64,000 nucleotides of DNA, taken from the NCBI RefSeq assembly GCF_018860155.1, contig NZ_JAHKNI010000003.1:248001-312000 (forward strand), in the 5' to 3' direction. Shown one piece after another: positions 33,978 through 43,153 of this stretch (positions within the stretch are counted from its first letter, which is position 1; each line of letters begins with the position of its first letter). Under the pieces are notes generated by a model. It saw nothing but the letters and a program-made list of their open reading frames with translations. It was not told the DNA's origin and made no database searches. This DNA is from Nocardia albiluteola (GTDB lineage: Bacteria; Actinomycetota; Actinomycetes; Mycobacteriales; Mycobacteriaceae). Position numbers and translations under genes: made by a program.

Positions 33978-35336
33978 GTGCAGCGACGAATTATGGGGAT
34001 CGAGACCGAATTCGGGGTCACGTGTACGTTCCACGGCCACCGTCGGTTGAGTCCTGACGAGGTGGCCCGGTATCTGTTCCGCCGGGTGGTTTCCTGGGGC
34101 CGTAGCTCGAACGTATTCCTCCGCAATGGTGCCCGGCTCTACCTCGATGTCGGTTCCCATCCGGAGTATGCGACGGCCGAATGCGACAGCCTGGTGCAAC
34201 TGGTCACCCACGACCGTGCGGGTGAGCGGGTGCTCGAGGAATTGCTCATCGACGCCGAGCAGCGCCTGGCGGAGGAGGGTATCGGCGGTGATATCTACCT
34301 GTTCAAGAACAACACCGACTCCGCGGGCAACTCCTACGGCTGCCACGAGAACTTCCTGGTCGTGCGCGCCGGTGAATTCTCCCGGATCTCCGATGTGCTG
34401 CTGCCGTTCCTGGTCACCCGCCAGCTGATCTGTGGCGCGGGCAAGATCCTGCAGACGCCCAAGGCGGCCACGTTCTGCCTGTCCCAGCGCGCCGAGCACA
34501 TCTGGGAGGGCGTCTCCTCGGCCACCACCCGGTCACGCCCGATCATCAACACCCGCGACGAGCCGCACGCCGATGCCGAGAAGTACCGGCGCCTGCACGT
34601 GATCGTGGGCGATTCGAACATGTCCGAGACCACCACGATGCTCAAGGTGGGCACCGCGTCGCTGGTCCTCGAGATGATCGAGGCCGGGGTCTCGTTCCGG
34701 GACTTCGCCCTGGACAACCCGATTCGCGCGATCCGCGAGGTCTCGCACGACCTGACCGGACGTCGTCAGGTGCGCCTGGCGGGCGGGCGGCAGGCCAGCG
34801 CGCTGGACATCCAACGCGAGTATTACGCCCGCGCGGTCGAGCATCTGCGAAACCGCGAGCGCGATCCGCAGGTGGACGCGGTGGTGGATCTGTGGGGCCG
34901 CACCCTGGACGCGGTGGAGGCGCAGGATTTCGCCAAGGTCGACACCGAGATCGACTGGGTCATCAAGCGCAAGCTGTTCCAGCGCTATCAGGACCGCTAC
35001 AACATGGACCTGTCCGATCCCAAGATCGCCCAGCTGGACCTGGCGTATCACGACATCAAGCGCGGCCGCGGCGTCTTCGACCTGCTGCAGCGCAAGGGCC
35101 TGGCCAAGCGGATCACCGAGGACGACCTGGTCGACGCGGCCGTCACCACGCCGCCGCAGACCACCCGGGCCAAGCTGCGTGGCGATTTCATCACCGCCGC
35201 CCAGGAGGCCGGCCGCGATTTCACCGTCGACTGGGTCCACCTCAAGCTGAACGACCAGGCGCAGCGCACGGTCCTGTGCAAGGATCCGTTCCGCTCCGTC
35301 GATGAACGAGTCGATCGGCTGATCGCATCGATGTGA
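33978..35336 (+). CDS. pafA: Pup ligase PafA
   Basis: 452 residues from the GTG, the same length as the M. tuberculosis protein. PafA uses ATP to join the Pup C-terminal glutamate to substrate lysines. Seen: G-I-E-T-E-F-G at residues 7-13 (nucleotide/Mg2+ Glu), catalytic Asp57 in [27 protein letters not shown], and [16 protein letters not shown]. It is homologous to Dop but lacks the Dop insert. It sits 175 bp after prcA with its own -10 element; in M. tuberculosis pafA is further from prcA. Confidence 0.97.
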   Translation: MQRRIMGIETEFGVTCTFHGHRRLSPDEVARYLFRRVVSWGRSSNVFLRNGARLYLDVGSHPEYATAECDSLVQLVTHDRAGERVLEELLIDAEQRLAEEGIGGDIYLFKNNTDSAGNSYGCHENFLVVRAGEFSRISDVLLPFLVTRQLICGAGKILQTPKAATFCLSQRAEHIWEGVSSATTRSRPIINTRDEPHADAEKYRRLHVIVGDSNMSETTTMLKVGTASLVLEMIEAGVSFRDFALDNPIRAIREVSHDLTGRRQVRLAGGRQASALDIQREYYARAVEHLRNRERDPQVDAVVDLWGRTLDAVEAQDFAKVDTEIDWVIKRKLFQRYQDRYNMDLSDPKIAQLDLAYHDIKRGRGVFDLLQRKGLAKRITEDDLVDAAVTTPPQTTRAKLRGDFITAAQEAGRDFTVDWVHLKLNDQAQRTVLCKDPFRSVDERVDRLIASM

Positions 35337-35553
35337 TCGGCCCAGGCTCGACGCCGGGTGCGGTACGAGAGTGCGTCGATGCAGGTCGATGGGCGAGCGT
35401 GAGGATCGCATTGAAGTGATACAGGCCGCCCGTCGTCGCGGGGCCTCCCGGAGGGAGGGCGGCGGCGTGGCGGTTCACCCCGGATTCGCTCGCGGGCACC
35501 GGGTACGCCGCTGAAAATGCGATACCACCGCGCATCGATCGCCGGACTCGCAT

Positions 35554-35559
35554 TACTCT
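35554..35559 (+). promoter_or_regulatory. Putative -10 element (TACTCT) of pafB
   Basis: TACTCT lies 7 nt upstream of the pafB GTG with no ribosome-binding site, giving the same leaderless layout as dop and pafA. Confidence 0.5.
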
Positions 35560-35566
35560 TGTCCGA

Positions 35567-36562
35567 GTGGCGATATCCAAGGTCGAGCGGCTGATGAATC
35601 TGGTTATCGCGCTGCTGTCGACCAGGCAGTTCCTGAGCGCGGAGCGCATTCGCGACAGTGTCGCCGGGTACGAGGAGTCCGCCAGCGACGAGGCGTTCAG
35701 CCGGATGTTCGAGCGCGACAAGAACGAACTGCGCGACCTGGGTATACCTCTCGAGGTCGGCCCGGTCGGCCGCTTCTCCGGCCAGGAGGGCTACCGCATC
35801 AACCGCGATGCGTACGAGCTCCCCGATATCGACCTCACGAGTGAGGAGGCGGCCGCGGTCGCGGTGGCCGTGCAGCTGTGGGAGTCGCCGGAACTGGCCG
35901 CCGCGGCCGAGGGGGCGCTGCTGAAGCTGCGGGCGGCGGGAATTCATGTGGAACCCGAGGCTGCTTCCGCCACGGTGCCCGCCGTGCCCGCGCGCACCAG
36001 GGGTTCGGAGGCGGCGCTGGGCAAATTGCTGGCTGCCATCGATGCGGGTCGCGCGGTCCGCTTCGAGCACCGGAACACGCACAGCGCGCCGTACCTGATG
36101 CGCGATGTCGAGCCGTGGGGGGTGGTGACCCACCACGGCCGCTGGTATCTGGTCGGGCACGATCGCACCCGCAATGCCGTGCGCACCTTCCGGCTGTCCC
36201 GGATCGGGGCGGACGTGACCGCGTACGGCCCGGAGAACGCGGTGCACGCGCCCGAGGGCACGGATCTGCGCGCGATCGTCAGGCAGGTCACGGGCGCGGC
36301 CCCGGTGACCGGGTCGGCGACCGTCTGGGTGGCCGAGGGCCGCGGACAGGAGATCCGCCGGCTCGGCCCGATCGTGGAGGACCGCGATGTCGGCGGACGT
36401 AAGGGTTCGGTCATCGAGGTGCCGGTCCGCTCGCGCGACTGGCTGGCCCGCCTGGTCACGGGCCTGGGCCCGGACGCTCTCATCCTGGCCCCCGCCGACC
36501 TGCGCGAGGACGTGATCTCCCGCCTCCGCTCAGTTCTGGATCGCACCGAGGTTCACGCATGA
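35567..36562 (+). CDS. pafB: WYL-domain transcriptional regulator PafB
   Basis: 331 residues. The N-terminal winged helix (about 1-75: K-V-E-R-L-M-N-L-V-I-A-L-L-S-T-R-Q) is followed by a WYL domain (G-R-W-Y-L-V-G-H-D-R-T-R-N-A-V-R-T-F-R-L near residue 190) and a C-terminal WCX region. With PafC it activates the LexA-independent DNA-damage regulon in mycobacteria. The stop overlaps the ATG of the first of three micro-ORFs that bridge to pafC. GTG start, leaderless-type promoter 230 bp downstream of pafA. Confidence 0.95.
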   Translation: MAISKVERLMNLVIALLSTRQFLSAERIRDSVAGYEESASDEAFSRMFERDKNELRDLGIPLEVGPVGRFSGQEGYRINRDAYELPDIDLTSEEAAAVAVAVQLWESPELAAAAEGALLKLRAAGIHVEPEAASATVPAVPARTRGSEAALGKLLAAIDAGRAVRFEHRNTHSAPYLMRDVEPWGVVTHHGRWYLVGHDRTRNAVRTFRLSRIGADVTAYGPENAVHAPEGTDLRAIVRQVTGAAPVTGSATVWVAEGRGQEIRRLGPIVEDRDVGGRKGSVIEVPVRSRDWLARLVTGLGPDALILAPADLREDVISRLRSVLDRTEVHA

Positions 36563-36802
36563 ACGCAGCGGAGCGGAGTGAATCGGTGAGCCGGCGTGCC
36601 CTGCGCACGACGGAGCCGAGCGCTAGCGAGGTGGAGTCATGAGCGGAGCGGAGCGGAGTGAATCGGTGAGCCGGCGTGCCCTGCGCACGACGGAGCCGAG
36701 CGCTAGCGAGGTGGAGTCATGAGCGGAGCGGAGCGGAGTGAATCGGTGAGCCAGCGTGCCCTGCGCACGACGGAGCCGAGCGCTAGCGAGGTGGAGTCGT
36801 GA
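36559..36802 (+). repeat. Three tandem 80-bp MIRU-like repeats, each a coupled 27-codon micro-ORF
   Basis: Units begin at 36559, 36639 and 36719. Each encodes a 27-residue peptide ending T-E-P-S-A-S-E-V-E-S and starts at an ATG overlapping the preceding stop (ATGA). The chain is pafB stop/ATGA/unit 1/ATGA/unit 2/ATGA/unit 3/GTGA/pafC start. Units 2 and 3 differ at one base of the Arg/Gln codon plus the last codon; unit 1 differs near its start. G-A-G-G-T-G-G-A-G before every junction can act as a ribosome-binding site for the next unit. This is the architecture described for MIRUs in M. tuberculosis, although the sequence is different. Confidence 0.9.
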
Positions 36803-37803
36803 GTAGCAGGCTGTCCACGCGGCTGTCCCGGCTGCTGAACATGGTTCCGTACTTCCTGGCCAATCCCGGAATCAGTGCGGCCGAGGCGGCCGAGGATCTG
36901 GGGGTGACGACCAAGCAGCTGATGAACGACCTGAATCAGCTGTGGATGTGCGGGCTGCCCGGATACGGCCCGGGTGATCTGATCGATCTCTCGTTCTCCG
37001 AGGAGAGCGTGGAGGTGACCTTCTCCGCGGGCATCGACCGCCCCCTGCGGCTGACGTCCACCGAGGCGACCGCACTGCTGGTGGCGCTGCGCTCGATCGT
37101 CGACCTGCCGGGCATGGTGGATCCGACGGCCGCCCACGCGGCGCTCGCGAAGATCGAGTCGGCGATCGCGGGGACCGAGTCCGCCGCGCAGCCCAGAGCC
37201 GTTGCGCCGCAGGAGGCCCCGGCTGTGACGACCGTGCGCTCGGCGCTGGCGTCGGGCCGCGCGCTGCGGCTGGTCTACTACTCGGCGAGCCGCGATGTGG
37301 TGTCCGAGCGGGTGGTCGACCCGATTCGAATCGTGCTGGTGGACAACAACTCCTATCTGCAGGGCTGGTGTCGTCAGGCCGAGGGGGTGCGCCTGTTCCG
37401 GTTCGACCGCATCGAGGAGGCCACCGAACTGCGCGAACCGGCCCGCCCGCCCAGCCATGCCACCGATGCGGCCGCGGCCCTGGACCTGTTTTCCGACGAT
37501 CCCGCGGTTCCGCTGGCGCGGTTGCGAATTCGCGCCGATTTCGGCTGGGTGCTGGACCAGTATCCGATGCACCAGGTAGCGGTCCTGCCCGACGGCGACG
37601 CCGAGGCCACGATGCGCTTCGCCACCCTGGACTGGATGGCCCGGCTGCTGCTGGGGTTCGGATCGGGCGTGACGGTGCTGGGCCCGCCCGAGCTGGTCAC
37701 CGCCGTGCGGGAGCGCTCCGGCGCCGCGCTGGCGGCCTATGCCGCGCTCGCCGAGGACGGCGGGTACGGCACTGCCCCGCACGAGGAGGTAAGTCCCGCT
37801 TGA
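36799..37803 (+). CDS. pafC: WYL-domain transcriptional regulator PafC
   Basis: 334 residues, paralogous to PafB. N-terminal helix-turn-helix (about 8-60: L-S-R-L-L-N-M-V-P-Y-F-L-A-N-P-G, then A-A-E-D-L-G-V-T-T-K-Q-L-M-N-D-L), a WYL-type domain (about 145-245, with L-R-L-V-Y-Y-S-A-S and F-R-F-D-R-I) and a C-terminal WCX domain. It works as a heterodimer with PafB. The GTG start overlaps the stop of the third micro-ORF (GTGA). Its TGA overlaps TTG of the next gene. Confidence 0.95.
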   Translation: MSSRLSTRLSRLLNMVPYFLANPGISAAEAAEDLGVTTKQLMNDLNQLWMCGLPGYGPGDLIDLSFSEESVEVTFSAGIDRPLRLTSTEATALLVALRSIVDLPGMVDPTAAHAALAKIESAIAGTESAAQPRAVAPQEAPAVTTVRSALASGRALRLVYYSASRDVVSERVVDPIRIVLVDNNSYLQGWCRQAEGVRLFRFDRIEEATELREPARPPSHATDAAAALDLFSDDPAVPLARLRIRADFGWVLDQYPMHQVAVLPDGDAEATMRFATLDWMARLLLGFGSGVTVLGPPELVTAVRERSGAALAAYAALAEDGGYGTAPHEEVSPA

Positions 37804-38852
37804 CTTTTCGTGTGACGGTGCTCGGCGCCGGCAGCGTCGGGATCTTCGTGGGCGGCAAACTGGCCGCCGCCGGTGCGGAGGTCACCTTCGTGGGCCGCCC
37901 GCGCCTGCTCGACGAGATCCGGGCGCACGGCCTGCGGCTGTCGGATCTGGACGGCGGCGACGAGCGCGTCGCCCCGGACGCGTTCGGCGCGGAGACCGTG
38001 CCCGAGTCCGCCGCCACCGCCGACCTCGTACTGATCACGGTGAAGTCGGCGCAGACCGGGGAGGCGGTCGCAGAGCTGGTGGACCGGATCGGGTCCGGCA
38101 CCGTCGTGGTGAGCCTGCAGAACGGGATCGGCAACGACACGGTGATCCGCGAGGTGCTGACCTCGTGCGTGGTGCTGGCCGGGATGGTGATGTTCAACGT
38201 GGCCCACCAGGGCGAGGGCCACTTCCGCCGCGGCACGGAAGGTGTCCTGGCCGTCACCGACAACCCGGCCGTGGATCGGTTCGCACCGCTGTTCGCCCGG
38301 GCCGGGCTGCCTCTGGACCGGCACGCGGACCTGCTGCCGGTGCAGTGGGCGAAGCTGCTGCTGAACCTGAACAACCCGGTGAACGCCCTGTCCGGCCTGC
38401 CGCTGCGCGACCAGCTCGCCGGGCGCGACTACCGGCGCTGTCTGTCGCTGGCTCAGGCCGAGGCGCTGGCGGTCATGCGGCGCGCCCGGATTCGCCCGGC
38501 CCGCCTGACGCGCGTGCCGCCCTGGCTGATGGTGCGGGTGCTGGGGCTGCCCGACGTGGTGTTCACCCGGCTTGCCGGCGCCGTGGTGGCGGTGGATCCG
38601 CAGGCGCGCTCGTCCATGGCCGACGATCTGGAGCTGGGCCGCCGGACCGAGATCGCGTGGCTGTCCGGCGAGATCGTGAACCTGGGCCGGATGGTCGGGA
38701 TGCCCGCGCCGGTCAACGCCCGGTTGACCGAGCTGATCGGCGCCGCCGAGCGCGGCGACCCCCGCCGGTGGGCGGGTACGGAGTTGCTGGCAGAGTTACG
38801 TGCGGCGAAGTCCGGCGGCGTGGACGCGGCCCATTCGGCGCAGCGGGGCTGA
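37800..38852 (+). CDS. Ketopantoate reductase (ApbA/PanE) family protein
   Basis: 350 residues: N-terminal Rossmann domain with V-T-V-L-G-A-G-S-V-G-I-F-V-G-G near residue 5, V-L-I-T-V-K-S-A-Q-T, V-V-S-L-Q-N-G-I-G-N, and the C-terminal helical domain with the catalytic-type Lys in Q-W-A-K-L-L-L-N-L-N-N-P-V-N-A-L. The family reduces 2-dehydropantoate to pantoate with NADPH, but divergent members have other substrates. The start is taken as TTG 37800 (TTGA overlap with pafC, GAGGAGG 10 nt upstream); GTG at 37812 is an alternative. This gene sits between pafC and tatA, where M. tuberculosis has none. Confidence 0.82.
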   Translation: MTFRVTVLGAGSVGIFVGGKLAAAGAEVTFVGRPRLLDEIRAHGLRLSDLDGGDERVAPDAFGAETVPESAATADLVLITVKSAQTGEAVAELVDRIGSGTVVVSLQNGIGNDTVIREVLTSCVVLAGMVMFNVAHQGEGHFRRGTEGVLAVTDNPAVDRFAPLFARAGLPLDRHADLLPVQWAKLLLNLNNPVNALSGLPLRDQLAGRDYRRCLSLAQAEALAVMRRARIRPARLTRVPPWLMVRVLGLPDVVFTRLAGAVVAVDPQARSSMADDLELGRRTEIAWLSGEIVNLGRMVGMPAPVNARLTELIGAAERGDPRRWAGTELLAELRAAKSGGVDAAHSAQRG

Positions 38853-38916
38853 CGAGCGGGTTCGGTTCTTCCGGGTCCGGTAGCATCGGACATACCACAG
38901 TCTTTGGAGGTTATCG

Positions 38917-39186
38917 ATGGGTACATTCGGCCCGACGCATTGGATCATCATTGCGTTGCTGGTGCTGGTGCTGTTCGGCGCCAAGCGGCTGCCCGACGCC
39001 GCCCGGGGCCTGGGGCGCTCGCTGCGCATCTTCAAGAGCGAAATGAGCGAGATGCAGTCCGAGGGCTCCGCGGCCGCACCTGCGTCCAGTCCCACACCCG
39101 CGCCCGCCCCGCAGGAGTTGCCCGCCTCGCAGCCGGCCGCCCCGGCCCCGCAGGTGCAGGTCAACCCGGAAGTCCACAAGGCGTAG
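38917..39186 (+). CDS. tatA: Sec-independent protein translocase subunit TatA
   Basis: 89 residues: [19 protein letters not shown] in the single membrane helix (about 4-22), [14 protein letters not shown] at the hinge and amphipathic helix, and a disordered Ala/Pro/Gln-rich tail. It forms the pore-like component of twin-arginine export of folded proteins. GGAGG lies 7 nt before the ATG. tatC follows after 104 bp, the standard actinobacterial order after pafBC. Confidence 0.96.
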   Translation: MGTFGPTHWIIIALLVLVLFGAKRLPDAARGLGRSLRIFKSEMSEMQSEGSAAAPASSPTPAPAPQELPASQPAAPAPQVQVNPEVHKA

Positions 39187-39290
39187 CCGCCGCATCGTCG
39201 CCACCCGGCCCGCTCCGAACGAGCGCATGCCGCCGGGTGGTTTGCCGGGGTCCGGCCCAGATACTGCGATCAGCGAGGCATTGAGAATCC

Positions 39291-40283
39291 ATGCGCATCC
39301 CGTTCGACCCCCGGCGCAGCAAGCGCAGGACGAATCCCGACGGCACCATGTCGTTGGTCGAACATCTGGAGGAGCTGCGCTCCCGGCTGCTCAAGGCGCT
39401 GTTGGCCGTCGCGCTCACCACCGCCCTCGGATTCGCCTGGTATCAATATGGATTCCTCGGCATTCACAGTCTCGGTGACATCCTGCGCGGCCCGTATTGC
39501 TCGCTCCCGGCCTCCTCGCGTGCGACCCTGAGCGCCGACGGGGCCTGCCGGCTCCTCGCGACCGCGCCGTTCGAACAGTTCACGCTGCGGCTCAAGGTCG
39601 GCCTCACCGCGGGCATGGTCCTGGCCAGCCCGATCTGGCTGTATCAGATCTGGGCGTTCGTCACCCCGGGTCTGTACGCGAAGGAACGCAGGTACGCGGT
39701 CAGCTACGTCGGCGCCGGTTCGGTGCTGTTCGTCATCGGCGCGCTGCTGGCCTACTGGGTGGTTGCCCACGCGCTGCGGTTCCTGATGTCCGTCGGCAAC
39801 AACGTGCAGATCACGGCGCTGAGCGGCACGCAATACTTCAGCTTCATCATCAAGCTGCTGATCATCTTCGGGGTCAGCTTCGAAACGCCGCTGCTGATCG
39901 TCGGGATGAATGCGATCGGCGTGCTCAGCTACGCGCGGCTGAAGAAGTGGCGGCGCGGCATGATCTTCGGGCTGTTCGTCTTCGCCGCGATCGTCACGCC
40001 GCAGGATCCGATCTCGATGCTGTCGCTGGCCGTCGCGCTGACGGTGCTGTTCGAGGTGGCGGTGCAGGTGGCTCGGCTCAACGACCGCCGTCGCGCCCGG
40101 GCGAGCGGGGAGTGGGACGCGCTGTCCGACGACCAGGCATCGCCCCTGCCCGGCGCTGGAGGGATGGGCCAGGCGGAGCCGATCGCGGCCGCGGAGCCGA
40201 TCGACCCGGCCGCCTCGATCCTGCACGACTCCGCCGCGGAGAAAACATCGAGACCCGTGTCGGACTACTCCGATACGCTGTGA
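39291..40283 (+). CDS. tatC: Sec-independent protein translocase subunit TatC
   Basis: 330 residues with six membrane helices. Seen: the signature [14 protein letters not shown] before helix 1, [30 protein letters not shown], and [17 protein letters not shown], which bind the twin-arginine signal. A longer loop after helix 1 (about 60-80, with two cysteines) and an acidic/Ala-rich C-terminal tail are typical of actinobacteria. The stop is 3 bp before the helY start. Confidence 0.96.
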   Translation: MRIPFDPRRSKRRTNPDGTMSLVEHLEELRSRLLKALLAVALTTALGFAWYQYGFLGIHSLGDILRGPYCSLPASSRATLSADGACRLLATAPFEQFTLRLKVGLTAGMVLASPIWLYQIWAFVTPGLYAKERRYAVSYVGAGSVLFVIGALLAYWVVAHALRFLMSVGNNVQITALSGTQYFSFIIKLLIIFGVSFETPLLIVGMNAIGVLSYARLKKWRRGMIFGLFVFAAIVTPQDPISMLSLAVALTVLFEVAVQVARLNDRRRARASGEWDALSDDQASPLPGAGGMGQAEPIAAAEPIDPAASILHDSAAEKTSRPVSDYSDTL

Positions 40284-40286
40284 CGA

Positions 40287-42983
40287 GTGGGACAACGGTC
40301 GCCGATCGGCGAACTTGCGGCATTCACCGCCGAACTGAAATTCACGCTCGATCCGTTCCAGCTCCAGGCATGCGAAGCCCTCGAGCACGGTCACAGTGTG
40401 CTCGTCTGCGCCCCGACCGGGGCCGGTAAGACGGTCGTCGGCGAGTTCGCGGTGCATCTGGCCCGGGCCGCGGGCGGCAAATGCTTCTACACCACCCCGA
40501 TCAAGGCGCTGTCGAATCAGAAATACGCCGACCTCGTCGAGCGCTACGGCCGCGGTCAGGTGGGCCTGCTGACCGGCGATCAGTCGCTGCATCCGAACGC
40601 GCCGGTGGTGGTGATGACCACCGAGGTGCTGCGCAACATGCTGTATGCGGGATCCGATGCGCTGCAGGGCCTGTCGTACGTGGTCATGGACGAGGTGCAC
40701 TACCTGGCCGACCGGTTCCGCGGGGCGGTGTGGGAGGAGGTCATCCTGCACCTGCCGCCGGACGTGCGGCTGGTGAGCCTGTCCGCGACAGTGTCGAACG
40801 CGGAGGAGTTCGGCGCGTGGATGGAGACGGTGCGCGGCGATACCGCCGTTATCGTCGACGAGACCAGGCCGGTCCCGCTGTGGCAGCACGTGCTGGTGGG
40901 GCGGCGGATGTTCGATCTGTTCGATCAGAAGTCCAGCGATCAGAAGGTCCTGGTCGACGAGGATCTGGTGCGCTACATCAAGCACCGCGAGGCCGAGGAC
41001 CGGATGAACGGCTGGGATGGTCCCCGGCATCGCGGCGGCGGTCCGCGCCGCGACTACCGTCCGGTGCCGCGCCCGGAAGTGCTGGCCAGGCTCGACGACG
41101 AGGGCCTGCTCCCGGCGATCACGTTCATCTTCAGCCGCGCGGGCTGCGACGGCGCCCTGGCGCAGTGCCTGCGCTCGCGGCTGGACCTGAGCCGCGACGA
41201 CGAGCAGGCGGAGATCACCGCCATCATCGAGAAGCACACCGGCGATCTGCCGCGCGCGGATCTCGACGTGCTGGGGTACTGGAATTGGCGTGAGGGCCTT
41301 TTCCGGGGGCTGGCCGCACATCATGCCGGCATGCTGCCCGCGTTCCGGCACACCGTCGAAGAACTGTTCGTGCGCGGGCTGGTGCGCGCGGTATTCGCCA
41401 CGGAGACACTGGCTTTGGGCATCAACATGCCCGCCCGCACCGTGGTGCTCGAGCGCCTGGTGAAGTTCAACGGCGAATCGCACGCCGAACTGACGCCGGG
41501 AGAGTACACCCAGCTCACGGGCCGCGCGGGGCGGCGCGGCATCGATGTCGAGGGGCACGCGGTGGTGGTGTGGCATCCGAACGTGGACACCAGCGCCGTC
41601 GCAGGCCTGGCCTCGACTCGCACCTATCCGCTGCGCAGCTCGTTCCGGCCCGGATACAACATGTCGATCAACCTGATCGACCGGATGGGCGCCCAGGAGT
41701 CCCGGGCGCTGCTGGAGCGGTCCTTCGCCCAGTTCCAGGCCGACCGGTCGGTCGTGGGCCTCGTGCGCGGCATCGAGCGCAACGAGGGGCAGCTGCGCAA
41801 GCTGCGCTCGCAGATCGACGACGACGGCTTCATGGACTACCTGTCGCTGCGCGAGCGGATCAGCCAGCGCGAGCGCGATATCGAGCGGCAGGGCCGCGCC
41901 GATCGCCGCGGGGCCGCCGTCGCCGCGCTGACCTCGCTGCGGCGAGGCGATGTCGTGGCGATTCCGAGCGGCCGGCGCCAGGGCCTCGCGGTAATCCTGG
42001 AACCCGATCAATCACCCGGCGATCCGCGCCCGCTGGTGCTCACCGAGGACAAATGGGCCGGACGCATCTCCGCGGCCGACTTCCCCACGCCCGCACAGCC
42101 TTTGGGGCGAATGCGGCTGCCGCGGCACGTGGATCACCACACCGCCCGCACCCGTCGCGACCTGGCCTCGGCCCTGCGCAGCACCGGGATCACCCCGCCC
42201 GGGCGGCAGCGCCGCGGAACCCGCGCCAAGGGTGGCGAGGACCGCGAGCTGGACACGCTGCGCCGTGCGCTGCGCTCGCATCCCGCGCACACCCGGCCCG
42301 ACCGGGAGCAGCTTGCGCGCGTCGGCGAGCGCTACAACCGGGTGCAGCGCGAGACCGAGTCCATGCGGCAGAAGGTCGCGGCGACGACGAATTCGCTGGC
42401 CCGCACGTTCGATCGCATCGTCCAACTGCTGACCGAGCGCGGCTACGTCGACGCCCAGGGGGAGGTGACCGCCGACGGCCGCAGACTCGCGCGCATCTAC
42501 ACCGAGGCGGATCTCGTTGTCGCCGAATGCCTTCGGCAGGGGGTCTGGCGCGGGCTGGGCCCGGCCGAGCTGGCCGCGGTGGTGTCGATCCTGGTATACG
42601 AATCGCGTCAGGAGAGTGGATATCTGGGACCGTCCGGTCCGACCGCGCCGATCCGGCGCGCGGTCGGGGCCACCCTGGGCATCTGGGGCGAGCTGCGCAC
42701 CGACGAGGCCGCGCACAAGCTGGAGCCCACCCGCGAACCGGATCTGGGGTTCGTCACCGGGGTGCACAAATGGGCCCGCGGTGACGGCCTGGGCGAATCG
42801 CTGCTGGCCAGCGGGGATCAGGGCAATGCGCTGTCGGCAGGCGATTTCGTGCGCTGGTGCCGGCAGGTGATCGATCTGCTCGACCAGATCCACAACACGG
42901 CCGACGACGTCGAGGTCGCCGGGACGGCGGCCAAGGCGGTGCGGGCGATCCGGCGAGGTGTCGTGGCGGTGGATGCCGCGTAG
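40287..42983 (+). CDS. helY: Ski2/Mtr4-like DEAD/DEAH-box helicase HelY
   Basis: 898 residues from the GTG. Seen: Q-L-Q-A-C-E-A-L-E, Walker A C-A-P-T-G-A-G-K-T near residue 45, M-D-E-V-H-Y-L-A-D near 133 (DEVH box), S-L-S-A-T-V-S-N, a long insert, G-I-N-M-P-A-R-T-V-V, and Q-L-T-G-R-A-G-R-R-G near 410, followed by a DSHCT C-terminal domain (about 715-898). Relatives help RNA turnover in exosome-like complexes; the bacterial role is little known. Directly after tatC, as in M. tuberculosis (Rv2092c). Confidence 0.93.
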   Translation: MGQRSPIGELAAFTAELKFTLDPFQLQACEALEHGHSVLVCAPTGAGKTVVGEFAVHLARAAGGKCFYTTPIKALSNQKYADLVERYGRGQVGLLTGDQSLHPNAPVVVMTTEVLRNMLYAGSDALQGLSYVVMDEVHYLADRFRGAVWEEVILHLPPDVRLVSLSATVSNAEEFGAWMETVRGDTAVIVDETRPVPLWQHVLVGRRMFDLFDQKSSDQKVLVDEDLVRYIKHREAEDRMNGWDGPRHRGGGPRRDYRPVPRPEVLARLDDEGLLPAITFIFSRAGCDGALAQCLRSRLDLSRDDEQAEITAIIEKHTGDLPRADLDVLGYWNWREGLFRGLAAHHAGMLPAFRHTVEELFVRGLVRAVFATETLALGINMPARTVVLERLVKFNGESHAELTPGEYTQLTGRAGRRGIDVEGHAVVVWHPNVDTSAVAGLASTRTYPLRSSFRPGYNMSINLIDRMGAQESRALLERSFAQFQADRSVVGLVRGIERNEGQLRKLRSQIDDDGFMDYLSLRERISQRERDIERQGRADRRGAAVAALTSLRRGDVVAIPSGRRQGLAVILEPDQSPGDPRPLVLTEDKWAGRISAADFPTPAQPLGRMRLPRHVDHHTARTRRDLASALRSTGITPPGRQRRGTRAKGGEDRELDTLRRALRSHPAHTRPDREQLARVGERYNRVQRETESMRQKVAATTNSLARTFDRIVQLLTERGYVDAQGEVTADGRRLARIYTEADLVVAECLRQGVWRGLGPAELAAVVSILVYESRQESGYLGPSGPTAPIRRAVGATLGIWGELRTDEAAHKLEPTREPDLGFVTGVHKWARGDGLGESLLASGDQGNALSAGDFVRWCRQVIDLLDQIHNTADDVEVAGTAAKAVRAIRRGVVAVDAA

Positions 42984-43153
42984 GCGGCGGTGGTCGGCGG
43001 AGGGGGGAGCACGGTCCGGCGGTGGAGCGGTCAATACGAACGCTGCGTGCCGGACTGTGATTTGATGCTTTCGAGCACCGACCGTGGTGAGAGATCTCAG
43101 GACCTCACACGGGGGGAAGCGTGGGTACGACGAGTGCAAGTGGAGGCAGGCAA

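Noticed and set aside
36559..36802. CRISPR array as an explanation for the repeats between pafB and pafC
   Set aside because: The whole 80-bp unit is repeated with no unique spacers, and no cas genes are nearby. No CRISPR-like array was seen elsewhere.
39270..42011. A 913-codon open frame on the minus strand opposite tatC and helY
   Set aside because: It is antisense to two well-conserved genes and its product is low-complexity and rich in His, Gln, Arg and Gly. Long antisense frames are common in GC-rich genomes.
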